The position numbers and the translations under genes are program-made. The notes beneath the pieces are model-generated. The model searched no databases and had not been told where the DNA came from. It saw only the letters and a list, made by a program, of their open reading frames with translations. From contig NZ_JBMHJM010000001.1 in assembly GCF_049747295.1 (NCBI RefSeq), forward strand, positions 1,054,001-1,118,000: a stretch of 64,000 bases of DNA. The letters run 5' to 3'. The DNA is from Afipia sp049747295 (GTDB lineage Bacteria > Pseudomonadota > Alphaproteobacteria > Rhizobiales > Xanthobacteraceae). Shown here piece by piece: positions 9,268-16,879 of this stretch (the stretch's first letter is position 1; each line of letters starts with the position of its first letter).

Positions 9268-9349
9268 ACTGGCGTGGTGGTTCAGAAGTTCGCGCGGTTT
9301 TCCCTGCGAGGCCCTCAAGCGAACTTCTGAACCTGAACCACGCCAGAGT
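9268..9349. repeat. Imperfect inverted repeat between gcl and hyi (unit 1)
   Basis: The left arm 9268-9293 and right arm 9319-9349 share a perfect 15-bp inner pairing (GGTTCAGAAGTTCGC) and a further match on TGGCGTGGT, separated by a small insertion in the right arm. The loop is 25 nt. It is immediately followed by a second, unrelated inverted repeat at 9361-9432. The size and composition suggest a palindromic or MITE-like dispersed repeat, not a simple terminator, because there is no T tract. Confidence 0.75.
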
Positions 9350-9360
9350 CATAAGTTTCT

Positions 9361-9432
9361 AGTGTCCTCTCAAATCCGAAGTCCGCCAGGGAGGCGCTAC
9401 ACGATGAGGCGGACTTTGGATTCGGAGACACT
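9361..9432. repeat. Imperfect inverted repeat ending at the hyi ribosome site (unit 2)
   Basis: The left arm 9361-9387 begins AGTGTC and ends AAGTCCGCC; the right arm 9408-9432 begins GGCGGACTT and ends GACACT. Apart from small indels and one mismatch the arms are complementary over about 25 bp. The right end supplies GGAGA just before the GTG start of hyi, so the element appears to have landed between gcl and hyi and become part of the hyi leader. Confidence 0.75.
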
Positions 9433-9436
9433 CGCC

Positions 9437-10222
9437 GTGCTCAAGTTCGCTGCCAACCTCACCATGCTCTTCAACGAATTGCCATTTCTTGACCGCTTCG
9501 CGGCAGCCAAGGAGGCGGGATTCAGCGGCGTCGAATATCTCTTTCCCTACGAATTCGACAAAGCGGTACTGGCGGAGAAGCTTCAGCAACATGGATTGAC
9601 GCAGGTGCTGCACAACCTGCCTGCCGGCAATTGGAGCGCGGGTGAGCGAGGAATTGCGATTCTTCCCGATCGTGTGAAGGAATTTCGCGACGGCGTGATG
9701 CACGCCATCGACTACGCGAAGGCTCTCGGCTGCCGGCAATTAAATTGTCTCGTCGGTCTTACGCCTGAAGGCGCTGATCCTGCGGAACTGCATGCCACTC
9801 TGGTCGCAAATCTCCGGTTCGCAGCGGAAGCTCTGGCCAAGCAGCGCATCAGGTTATTGATCGAGCCCATCAACACCCGCGACATCCCCGGTTTCTTTCT
9901 CACGGGCACAGCACAGGCTCTTCAGATCATTTCGGACGTAAAGTCGGACAATCTCTTTATTCAGTACGATATCTATCACATGCAAATCATGGAGGGCGAT
10001 CTGGCCCCGACCATGAAGAAGCATCTTGATCGCATCGCCCATATCCAGATCGCGGACAATCCAGGGCGTCACGAGCCCGGCACCGGCGAGATCAACTATC
10101 CATTCCTGTTTCAATATCTCGACGAGATTCAATATCGCGGATGGATCGGCTGTGAATACAAGCCGAAGACGACCACGGCCGAATCCCTTGGATGGTACGA
10201 GCGCCAGACCGTGGGGGCATGA
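9437..10222 (+). CDS. hyi: Hydroxypyruvate isomerase
   Basis: Interconverts hydroxypyruvate and tartronate semialdehyde (xylose isomerase-like TIM barrel). With GTG 9437 as start the product is 261 residues (E. coli Hyi 258) and begins LKFAANLTMLFNELPFLDRF in line with the family. Conserved blocks are LHNLPAGNW, NCLVGLTP, the acidic residue E143 in LIEPIN, QYDIYHMQ, QIADNPGRHEPGTGEINY and GCEYKP. GGAGA lies 8 nt before the GTG. An in-frame ATG at 9404 with its own GGGAGG would add 11 residues but sits inside the inverted repeat, so GTG is preferred. It follows gcl by 250 bp that contain the repeat element. Confidence 0.93.
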   Translation: MLKFAANLTMLFNELPFLDRFAAAKEAGFSGVEYLFPYEFDKAVLAEKLQQHGLTQVLHNLPAGNWSAGERGIAILPDRVKEFRDGVMHAIDYAKALGCRQLNCLVGLTPEGADPAELHATLVANLRFAAEALAKQRIRLLIEPINTRDIPGFFLTGTAQALQIISDVKSDNLFIQYDIYHMQIMEGDLAPTMKKHLDRIAHIQIADNPGRHEPGTGEINYPFLFQYLDEIQYRGWIGCEYKPKTTTAESLGWYERQTVGA

Positions 10223-10261
10223 GTGCGCTGCCTGCGGCCGCCTTGAGTTGGCCTTCCTGAT

Positions 10262-10583
10262 TAAAACGCGAACTCTGCTTTCTACGGGCACGGCCCAGCT
10301 GTTCGGGCGTGAATTGGACCATCTCCTTGTTCAGTACGATATCCATCACACCCAAACCATGGAGGGCGCTCGCGGCCCCGACCATGAAGAAGCATCGTAA
10401 TGGCATCGCCTAAATCCAGATCGGGACAATCCAGGACATCGCGAGCCGGCGCCCGGGAGATCAACTCTCCATTCCTGTTCCAGTATTTCGGTTCGATATC
10501 GCGGCCGGATCGGCCCTGAATACAAGCCAGAGGACGAGGATTGCCGAAGGTCTGGGGCGGTACGAGCCGCGAACCGCAGGCTG
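10262..10583 (+). pseudogene. Decayed partial duplicate of the hyi 3' half
   Basis: This stretch re-runs the last 320 bp of hyi with many substitutions and indels: TTCAGTACGATATC, ATGGAGGGCG, CCCCGACCATGAAGAAGCATC, GACAATCCAG, GAGATCAACT, TCCATTCCTGTT, GAATACAAGCC and GGTACGAGC all recur in the same order as at 9960-10222. It has no open frame along its length and lies about 40 bp after the hyi stop. It is a tandem partial duplication now decaying; no function is expected. Confidence 0.88.
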
Positions 10584-10705
10584 ATCCGCGCTGCTAGCTG
10601 CTTCTTCCAAAACCGCGAGTTCCGCAAGCTGACCGCCCTCCCCCGATTCGGCGAAGGACCTTTGCGGCGTGATTCGCCCTGTTCGCGGATTTTCCACTGT
10701 CCCAA

Positions 10706-10757
10706 AACGTAAAAACCTCCGGCAGGGCATTGCCGGAGGCTTTGGAGGTTTTACGTT
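10706..10757. terminator. Nested inverted repeat, probable bidirectional terminator
   Basis: An inner hairpin (CCTCCGGCA at 10716-10724 with TGCCGGAGG at 10731-10739) sits inside outer arms AACGTAAAAACCTCC and GGAGGTTTTACGTT (10706-10720, 10744-10757). The CCTCC block can pair with either GGAGG, so two alternative folds exist. T/A-rich flanks occur on both sides. It closes the gcl-hyi region on the plus strand; the porin has its own terminator closer by. Confidence 0.6.
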
Positions 10758-10900
10758 AAGACTGACGTCTCACATAAACAAAGGCAGCGGCCGCTACCTT
10801 GGGGCCATTTATGCATGGTCGCACGGCTTAGTCAATTAATTGATTTAGTCACGCATTCACGGAATCGTCAGCGATTAACGCAAGCCAAGCAAGCCCCTAA

Positions 10901-10933
10901 AAAGAAAATCCCCGGCGGTTTCCCGCCGGGGAT
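10901..10933 (-). terminator. Rho-independent terminator of the porin gene
   Basis: A perfect 11-bp stem (ATCCCCGGCGG with CCGCCGGGGAT, loop of 4) lies 37 bp after the porin stop. Read on the minus strand it is followed by a T-rich run (TTTTCTTTTT). Confidence 0.9.
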
Positions 10934-10969
10934 CTTGGTTCAAATCGTCACGCCGTTAGGCGATCACGA

Positions 10970-12484
10970 TCAGAAGGTGCGGCGAACGCGGAGGTTGCCG
11001 GTGAACACGCCCTGATCCTTGAACTCGTACGCAGCGGTAGGATTGAAACCACCAGCTGGGAGAGTGATCGTGCCAACGCTGGTCTGATCGATCTTGGTGT
11101 AGAGCACTTCGCCCGAGAACGTCAGGTTCTTAACCGGGGTCCATGCCGTGCGGGTACCAATCTGCCAGATGTTGAAATCTGGGTTGTAGGAGCTGCCTGC
11201 ACCAAGAGCGGCAAGGATAGCCGGCGTGTTCATGAGCGCCGTTGCATTGCCGTTGTAGTCAACATGGGTGTAGCCGCCGAACACGCCGGTTTCCCAGTTC
11301 GGGGTCCAGTTGTGCAGGAAGGAGGCGCGAACACCCCAGACCTTGGTCAGCTCGATGTTGGTACCGGTACCGTAAACGCCATCGAACAGAGAGCCCGCAG
11401 CGAACGATTCGTAGCCAACGTCGGAGCTACCATAGATGTTGTAGCCGTTGCCCACGGTGCCGCCGATGACGTACTTCGGTGCGCCTTCGGTGTAGGTCAG
11501 GTCCACCGAGAACTTGTCGCCGGGACCGGTCGGCAGGTTCTTCAGCAGCAAGCCGCCCGAAACAGCGAAGCCCCACTTGTCGCTTGGGCGGCCATCGCGC
11601 TCGTCAGCGGTGTAGTAGTTGGCGTTGACGTTGTGCAAGGCACCCGACAACTGGGCGGTGAAGGCCGCCTGATCGATGCGGATGTTGCCGACGATGTCAG
11701 GCGAGAGCTGACCGCCCGTGCCGTACGCGCCGCTCGCAATAAGGCTGCTTGAGGACGGAGCACCAGTCGAGCCGGTCACGACGCCAAACGGAGTAAAAGC
11801 AGCATTCAGGATCGGAGCGCGCTGAATGGTCTTGTTGTCTTCAACACCGAGCTGTGCCGACACGCCGTTGCCGAACTGGAAGGTGTAGGCAGCCTGGGTG
11901 ATGCCGGTCGCGTTGTCCTGACCGCCGATGTAGGCCGAGGTGTTCACGTTCGCGGTGTAAGCGCTCCAAGGCGTCGTGAAGTTGGAGATCGCCTTACCGA
12001 AGGTGAAGCCGGCGAACTGCACGAACGCGAAGTCAACCGTCAGGTTACCCGACGACGGACCAAAGCCCGTGCTGTGTTCGAAGTTGCTGCTCCAGTAGGT
12101 GCGGACAACGCCGTATTCCGTCGCGGTGCGGGTGTCGAGGTTCAACTGCGCGCGCGAACGGGTGGTGAAGCTGTCGGAATCGTGATTGTGGTTGCCGTTG
12201 ACGCCGGCATAGGTACCACCACCGGTGAAGACACCAGCGAAGCTGCCGCCGCTGAGCGGGTTGTTGTAGTTGTTGCTGGCGATGTTCACGTCAGCCTGAA
12301 TGTAGCCACCCAGCTTGATGCAGGTGTCGGTGCCTGGGATGTAGTAGAATCCAGCACCATACAGCGAGCAGATCTTCACGTACTGAACGGCTTTCGCCTT
12401 CACCGGAAGATCAGCTGCCTGTGCCCCGGCGACGGCGACGAGAGTCGCGGCCGAACCCAGGATAAGGCTCTTAATCTTGCTCAT
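10970..12484 (-). CDS. Outer-membrane porin (alphaproteobacterial Porin_2 family)
   Basis: A 504-residue beta-barrel channel for small solutes. Residues 1-23 form a Sec signal peptide (MSKIKSLILGSAATLVAVAGAQA) with a likely cut before ADLPVKAK. The mature N-terminus KAVQYVKICSLYGAGFYYIPGTDTCIKLGGYIQ is the signature of Bradyrhizobium/Rhodopseudomonas porins, and the chain ends LRVRRTF with the C-terminal Phe used for barrel insertion. Glycine- and asparagine-rich loops fit extracellular turns. The start at 12484 is preceded by GGAGG; an upstream in-frame extension to 12538 would precede the signal peptide and is rejected. It is monocistronic with its own terminator, and the long leader suggests high expression. 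Confidence 0.93.
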   Translation of the reverse strand: MSKIKSLILGSAATLVAVAGAQAADLPVKAKAVQYVKICSLYGAGFYYIPGTDTCIKLGGYIQADVNIASNNYNNPLSGGSFAGVFTGGGTYAGVNGNHNHDSDSFTTRSRAQLNLDTRTATEYGVVRTYWSSNFEHSTGFGPSSGNLTVDFAFVQFAGFTFGKAISNFTTPWSAYTANVNTSAYIGGQDNATGITQAAYTFQFGNGVSAQLGVEDNKTIQRAPILNAAFTPFGVVTGSTGAPSSSSLIASGAYGTGGQLSPDIVGNIRIDQAAFTAQLSGALHNVNANYYTADERDGRPSDKWGFAVSGGLLLKNLPTGPGDKFSVDLTYTEGAPKYVIGGTVGNGYNIYGSSDVGYESFAAGSLFDGVYGTGTNIELTKVWGVRASFLHNWTPNWETGVFGGYTHVDYNGNATALMNTPAILAALGAGSSYNPDFNIWQIGTRTAWTPVKNLTFSGEVLYTKIDQTSVGTITLPAGGFNPTAAYEFKDQGVFTGNLRVRRTF

Positions 12485-12840
12485 AAAACCTCCAAGTTTG
12501 CTCTGTAAGAAAAGCGTTGGCCTTTTGTGGCAATCCACATGACCTCAGCTCTTCCGTTAACCGCCTGGCCGCCTCGCGCCTTCGGACACTCCCGCTTGAA
12601 CGCGAGCGACTTAAGCGAAACCTCCAAACAGGACGACCCCGGGAATCCCCCCCAATCGTCAAAGTCAGATGACTGTAAAACTTAAGTGAGCACAACAATT
12701 GATTTACTCATGCTTTCATTTGGCCCCAATTGTGTGGTTTCTCCGCAACAGCGGCACTTAGTCCCTGTGGGTAAAAGGCTGATTGCATCGCCGGGGCGAG
12801 AGCCCTAACCTTCGGTTACAATCTGCGAGGTTGGGGTTGA
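12485..12840. other. Divergent intergenic region, porin / MarR regulator
   Basis: These 356 bp hold no convincing gene. An AT-richer core at about 12670-12740 would suit the two divergent promoters, with a weak inverted repeat (CACAACAATTG at 12691, CCAATTGTGTGG at 12726) that could be an operator for the adjacent MarR protein. Confidence 0.4.
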
Positions 12841-13386
12841 ATGGCAGACCGTAAGTCATTGGCCAGGAAATTCGCGTCAGGCTCGCCCGCTGAGGCCAGC
12901 GGTAAACAGACGATCGACCAGCCTGATGACGTACTCGTCCGCGAGTTCGTTTGGGACATCATTTCCATCAATGTCCATCTTGAGGAAATCCGGTCCATCT
13001 GGGCCCGCAGCCTTGGAATCACTTCACCGCAATGGCTGATCTTGATGGCCGTTAATGACCTCGACCGGGGCAAAGGGGCGTCGGTCAGGGCAGTTTCAAC
13101 CAAGCTCCATGTCGACCCGTCCTTTGTGACGACCCAGACCAAGAGCCTGGAAAAGAACGGCTTTGTGCGTCGAATTCCCTCTGAGGAGGATGGCCGGGTC
13201 GTCTTGATGTCGTTGACGGACAAAGCCAGCAAGCAGATCGCCAGCCTCTACGCGCGGCAGTCCACCACAGAGAGCTTCATCTTCTCTGATTTCAGCGAGG
13301 GCGAACTGCGCAACATCACCGACAAGCTGACCCTGCTCAAAGAGCGAATGGGGAAGGCGCTTCTGAGAATTGCAGCAGAGACTTGA
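12841..13386 (+). CDS. MarR-family transcriptional regulator
   Basis: A 181-residue winged-helix protein. The core runs from about residue 40 (VWDIISINVHLEEIRSIWAR) through the recognition region SVRAVSTKLHVDPSFVTTQTKSLEKNGFV to the wing RIPSEEDGRVVLMSLTDKA and a C-terminal dimer helix. The first 35 residues are an extension unlike the core. It is divergent from the porin and convergent with the hydrolase at 13402 (15 bp apart). Its target cannot be read from sequence; the porin promoter or its own are the nearest candidates. Confidence 0.88.
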   Translation: MADRKSLARKFASGSPAEASGKQTIDQPDDVLVREFVWDIISINVHLEEIRSIWARSLGITSPQWLILMAVNDLDRGKGASVRAVSTKLHVDPSFVTTQTKSLEKNGFVRRIPSEEDGRVVLMSLTDKASKQIASLYARQSTTESFIFSDFSEGELRNITDKLTLLKERMGKALLRIAAET

Positions 13387-13401
13387 AAATCCTCGCCGAT
13401 T

Positions 13402-14538
13402 TCAGAGCGCGCTGAGACGGCTGGATATCCAGTCGAAAATATACTCGCTCGCGATCGTCGGATTGTCCGAGTGCGCATGGGACGCAGCCGTTTCCGCGGC
13501 CGAGAAACATTTGAATGTGACGTCCCGACCTAAACTACTGAAATAATGCTGGAATTTAGAAAATTGGCGATGATCGAGCCAGTCGTGCTCGCCGAGCGTC
13601 ACCAACGTAGGGCAGCCAATTTGGGCCAAAACGTCGGGACTCCAGGCATCGCGGCCGGCCTCCTCGGCGGGTTCGCCCTCATCCGAGGTGCGGTCCATTA
13701 TAAAGTGTCGCCCGAGGCTATCCCACACGCCGGCATCGCACACGGCTGCCGCGAACCGATCATCAGCACTCGCGGCCCTCGACGCGGAAGCCGCACCCAG
13801 ACTGTCGCCCCAAATGACAATCCGTTGCCCATCCACGTCGTTGCGGGTCATCAGGTAGTCGAAGCAGCCACTGATGGCTGTTTCAACCTGATACTGCACG
13901 CCCCCCCTGGTTGGAGGGCTCTCCCCTTGTCCCGGAAGGTCCACCAGCAGGAGCGATACCCCCCGGGCGCGAGCCTCACGGTGGATCTTGTAGAGGTGCT
14001 CGTCCTTGAATTGGTCTGGGCCTCCGACGCAAATAACGACGGGCGCCGGCGCGGTAGAAACGCTCGCGCGGAGGAAATAAGCCTCCACGTAGCTGCCCTC
14101 AAAGCAAGGGATCCGGAGGATCTCGCCACCAGGCGAAAGGTGCCGGATATAGAGCTGCGAGCAGGCCTGCATCTGGTCGAGAAGGGGCTTGCGCCTGCGG
14201 TCGTCTGCCTCGAGGAAAATGGCCGCTGTCCGATAGTAATTCGAGGCCCGAAGCCAATTGCTTTGAGCCGTTAGCGCGTGGCCCTCCGAAAGGGCTAAAT
14301 CTCCGCGCGTCTTGTTGACGTCAGCAATTCTCTTCCATTCCCGATACCAGCTTTCGTCGTCGCCGGCTGCGATCCTGCTCGCAGTCATGAAACATTCGGA
14401 AATGGTGCTGCCGCCCTCCTGGGCAGAGCCCAATACTTTCATGAAATGAAAGCTGTACTCTTCATTCTGTGGCCATTGCGTCCAACCCCGCTGATCGTAG
14501 CGAGGTGCCGCGGCATCGATGGCATTCCGAGTCAACAC
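13402..14538 (-). CDS. Alpha/beta hydrolase, FrsA/dihydroxypseudooxynicotine-hydrolase-like
   Basis: The 378-residue protein has a helical N-terminal cap region (about residues 50-130, SWYREWKRIADVNKTRGDLAL... SNYYRTAAIFLE) followed by an alpha/beta hydrolase core. Nucleophile S246 lies in WGDSLGAA; the Asp in GEHDWLD and His in ASHAHSDN complete the triad. The oxyanion region VGGPDQFKDE is typical of the C-C hydrolase and esterase group that includes 2,6-dihydroxypseudooxynicotine hydrolase. The substrate is unknown; both C-C bond and ester cleavage are possible. A palindrome with core AAGCGCTT lies about 140 bp upstream. The ABC permease gene ends 423 bp upstream on the same strand, so a shared transcript is uncertain. 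Confidence 0.8.
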   Translation of the reverse strand: MLTRNAIDAAAPRYDQRGWTQWPQNEEYSFHFMKVLGSAQEGGSTISECFMTASRIAAGDDESWYREWKRIADVNKTRGDLALSEGHALTAQSNWLRASNYYRTAAIFLEADDRRRKPLLDQMQACSQLYIRHLSPGGEILRIPCFEGSYVEAYFLRASVSTAPAPVVICVGGPDQFKDEHLYKIHREARARGVSLLLVDLPGQGESPPTRGGVQYQVETAISGCFDYLMTRNDVDGQRIVIWGDSLGAASASRAASADDRFAAAVCDAGVWDSLGRHFIMDRTSDEGEPAEEAGRDAWSPDVLAQIGCPTLVTLGEHDWLDHRQFSKFQHYFSSLGRDVTFKCFSAAETAASHAHSDNPTIASEYIFDWISSRLSAL

Positions 14539-14961
14539 TGGCAGTCCAATAGTGCAATTGCCGGCAATTCGCAGATCGCGCGGACATCTGTGGCTGAAAA
14601 TCAGATCGGCGACGACCTGAGTAACGGCATTGCAGCTATGACATGTGGACTAGAGCACTATGACAAAACTGCGGGATCAAGCGCTTTATCAAGTTTTCGC
14701 GCGATTATTTACGGGCTGATGGGAAGGAGATCAATCAAATTCCCGCCAGAAAGAACGAAATCCAATAACAATCCTGCAGATGTTCGATTTTTTTGTTCCT
14801 CGTTCCAGATGCTGCGACGCAAATGACGCACCGCGCTCGCCAACAGACGCCATTTCGAAAGGATGAACGAAAGCTGCGTTATCCAGCTCCGACAATTGAT
14901 GCGCGTTCAAGCGACACGAACCGCACCGAATGTGCGGTTCAAATCATCGGTAGCGTTTGGA
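14539..14961. other. Intergenic region with one candidate operator
   Basis: These 423 bp are AT-richer than the flanks. No open frame looks coding. The only structure noted is the palindrome at 14675-14690, listed separately. Confidence 0.5.
14675..14690. promoter_or_regulatory. Palindrome with AAGCGCTT core, LacI-type operator candidate
   Basis: GATCAAGCGCTTTATC is self-complementary except for one symmetric pair, and it is flanked by AAAACT and AGTTTT at nearly symmetric distance. A central CG inside AAGCGCTT is typical of LacI-family sites. No LacI gene is in the window. Confidence 0.45.
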
Positions 14962-15881
14962 TTACTCCTTCACCGCGCCGGTCAACGACGAGACGTAATA
15001 ATCGACGAACAGCGAATAGAAGATCGCGACCGGCAATGATCCAAGAAGCGATCCGGCCATCAGCGCGCCCCACTGGTAAACGTCCCCGGACACAAGTTCG
15101 GTCAAGATCGCGACGGGAACAGTCTTGTTCGCGCTGCTCTGAATAAAAGCCAGCGCATAGATGAACTCGTTCCAAGACAGAGTGAAACTGAAAATGCCTG
15201 CGGATATCAGGCCAGGAACGGCCAGCGGCAGCGTAATCCGCCGCAGGATTTGCAGACGGGTTGCGCCGTCAACCAAAGCGACTCCTCAAGCTCATAAGGT
15301 ATGGACTTGAAGTAGCCGATCAAAAGCCAGGTACAGAATGGCACCAGAAACGTGGGATAGACCAGGATCAAGGATAACGGACTGTCGAACAGTCCCAATT
15401 GCACCACAACGGTGGCCAGAGGAATGAACAAGATCGACGGCGGCACAAGGTAGGCGAGATAGATCCCAAGCCCGACGTACGGACTACCCTTGAACCTGAG
15501 CCGTTCGATTGCGTAGGCCGCCAATGTGCTCGAGATCAGCGAAATGAACGTTGCGCCAACCGAAACCAGCATCGTCGTCATCAGCCAATGTGGATAGGCG
15601 GTGTCGAACAGCAGATGCTTGATATGCGCGAGCGTCGGAGAGCTGACCCAGAACGGGTTGTGCGCTTTGTAATTAAGCAATTCAGCGTTCGGCTTGAACG
15701 ACGTCAGTGCCATCCAATAGAACGGAAACAACAGGATGATCACGAAGCACGCCAGCGGCAGATAGATCGTCACCGTGCGCCGGGCGCGCGTATCCCAGGG
15801 CATCGTGTCCGGCACGGCAGATGCGGAATTCACCACGCGGGCTGCCTTCACCGGCTGAACCAAGACCTCAGTATCAGTCAT
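14962..15881 (-). pseudogene. Carbohydrate ABC transporter inner permease (MalG-like), frameshifted
   Basis: Two overlapping frames together make one MalG/UgpE-type permease of about 305 residues. The first part (from ATG 15881) carries TM segments and runs to PYELEES; the second resumes LVDGATRLQILRRITLPLAVPG through the last TM helices to LTGAVKE. The break is at about 15278 inside the EAA loop that contacts the ATPase: restoring one G in TCG-CT-TTG would give EESALVDGATRL, the family consensus. Everything else is intact, so this is either a recent single-base deletion or a sequencing error. It overlaps the upstream permease by 8 bp. Confidence 0.85.
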
Positions 15882-16830
15882 TGGCCTCTCCTTGCTGCCA
15901 CTTGCGCCGGGCGAGACCGAAGTAGCTGAACAATGTCGCGAACACGAGGAATGGGATCATCGAGACCGCAATGGCGGCTCCCTCACCTAATTCGCCGCCG
16001 GCGATCCCACGCTGGAAAGCCAGTGTCGCCAGGAGATGCGTCGAATTGATCGGCCCACCGCGCGTGATTGCGTAGACCAATTGGAAGTCAGTGAACGTGA
16101 AGATGATCGAGAATGTCATCACGATCGCCAAGATCGGCATCATCATGGGGAGCGTGATATAGCGGAACCGCTGCCACGACGACGCACCATCGAGCATCGC
16201 AGCTTCGTACAACGAAGGCGATATCGTCTGCAGCCCGGCAAGAAGTGAAATCGCGACGAAGGGAATTCCGCGCCAGATATTGGCTGCGATCAAAGAGAAT
16301 CGAGCCGGCCACGGTGTACCCAGAAAATCGATATTCGTGGTGCGGACGTGTAAAACGTCTACAAGAAGATACGAAATGATCGAGAATTGTGGATCATAGA
16401 TCCACCAGAACGCAAGCGCCGAAAGGACCGTGGGTACGATCCAGGGCAAGAGCACAATGGCACGCAAAATACTCTTGAACGGGAAATGATTGTTGAGCAG
16501 CAGCGCCAGCCAAAATCCGAGAGAGAATTTTCCGATGGTGGCAACACCGGTATAAACCACGCTGTAGAAGACGGCGTTCCACCACAACCGATCAGTGAGC
16601 AGGTACTGAAAATTCTCGAACCCGACGAAGACTCCGCGCCGGCCGATCGTGGTGTCAGTGAATGCCAGCCAGACGCCAAGTCCCAGCGGATAGGTCAGGA
16701 AAACCAGCAGCAGCCCGAGCGCAGGCGTAAGGCAGACAGCGATAAGGAACGGCTTGTAGTCAAAGAGCCTCACCAGAGGCCCTGGCTTGGACCGGTCGGC
16801 ACCACGCGGAAGTGTTGTTGTCAGAGACAT
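15874..16830 (-). CDS. Carbohydrate ABC transporter permease (MalF/UgpA-like)
   Basis: A 318-residue inner-membrane permease with about six TM helices: FLIAVCLTPALGLLLVFLTYPLGLGVWLAF near the N-terminus, then VVYTGVATIGKFSLGFWLALLL and AIVLLPWIVPTVLSALAFWWIYD. The EAA loop is YEAAMLDGASSWQRFRYITLPMMMPI. It lies second in the run SBP, permease, permease, starting 49 bp after the substrate-binding protein gene. It should pair with the frameshifted permease, so transport may be broken unless the frameshift is an artefact. Confidence 0.9.
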   Translation of the reverse strand: MSLTTTLPRGADRSKPGPLVRLFDYKPFLIAVCLTPALGLLLVFLTYPLGLGVWLAFTDTTIGRRGVFVGFENFQYLLTDRLWWNAVFYSVVYTGVATIGKFSLGFWLALLLNNHFPFKSILRAIVLLPWIVPTVLSALAFWWIYDPQFSIISYLLVDVLHVRTTNIDFLGTPWPARFSLIAANIWRGIPFVAISLLAGLQTISPSLYEAAMLDGASSWQRFRYITLPMMMPILAIVMTFSIIFTFTDFQLVYAITRGGPINSTHLLATLAFQRGIAGGELGEGAAIAVSMIPFLVFATLFSYFGLARRKWQQGEAND

Positions 16831-16879
16831 CTAATTGTCCTGATGCAAACTGAACTGAAAACAGGCTGGCGGCTCTCGC

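Noticed and set aside
9038..9436. N-terminal extension of hyi from 9038
   Set aside because: It overlaps the gcl end and reads through the inverted repeats; the Hyi family begins at the LKFAAN block after GTG 9437.
10092..10730. Several minus-strand open frames after hyi
   Set aside because: They lie over the hyi duplicate and its flank and show no protein family; the duplicate explains the sequence.
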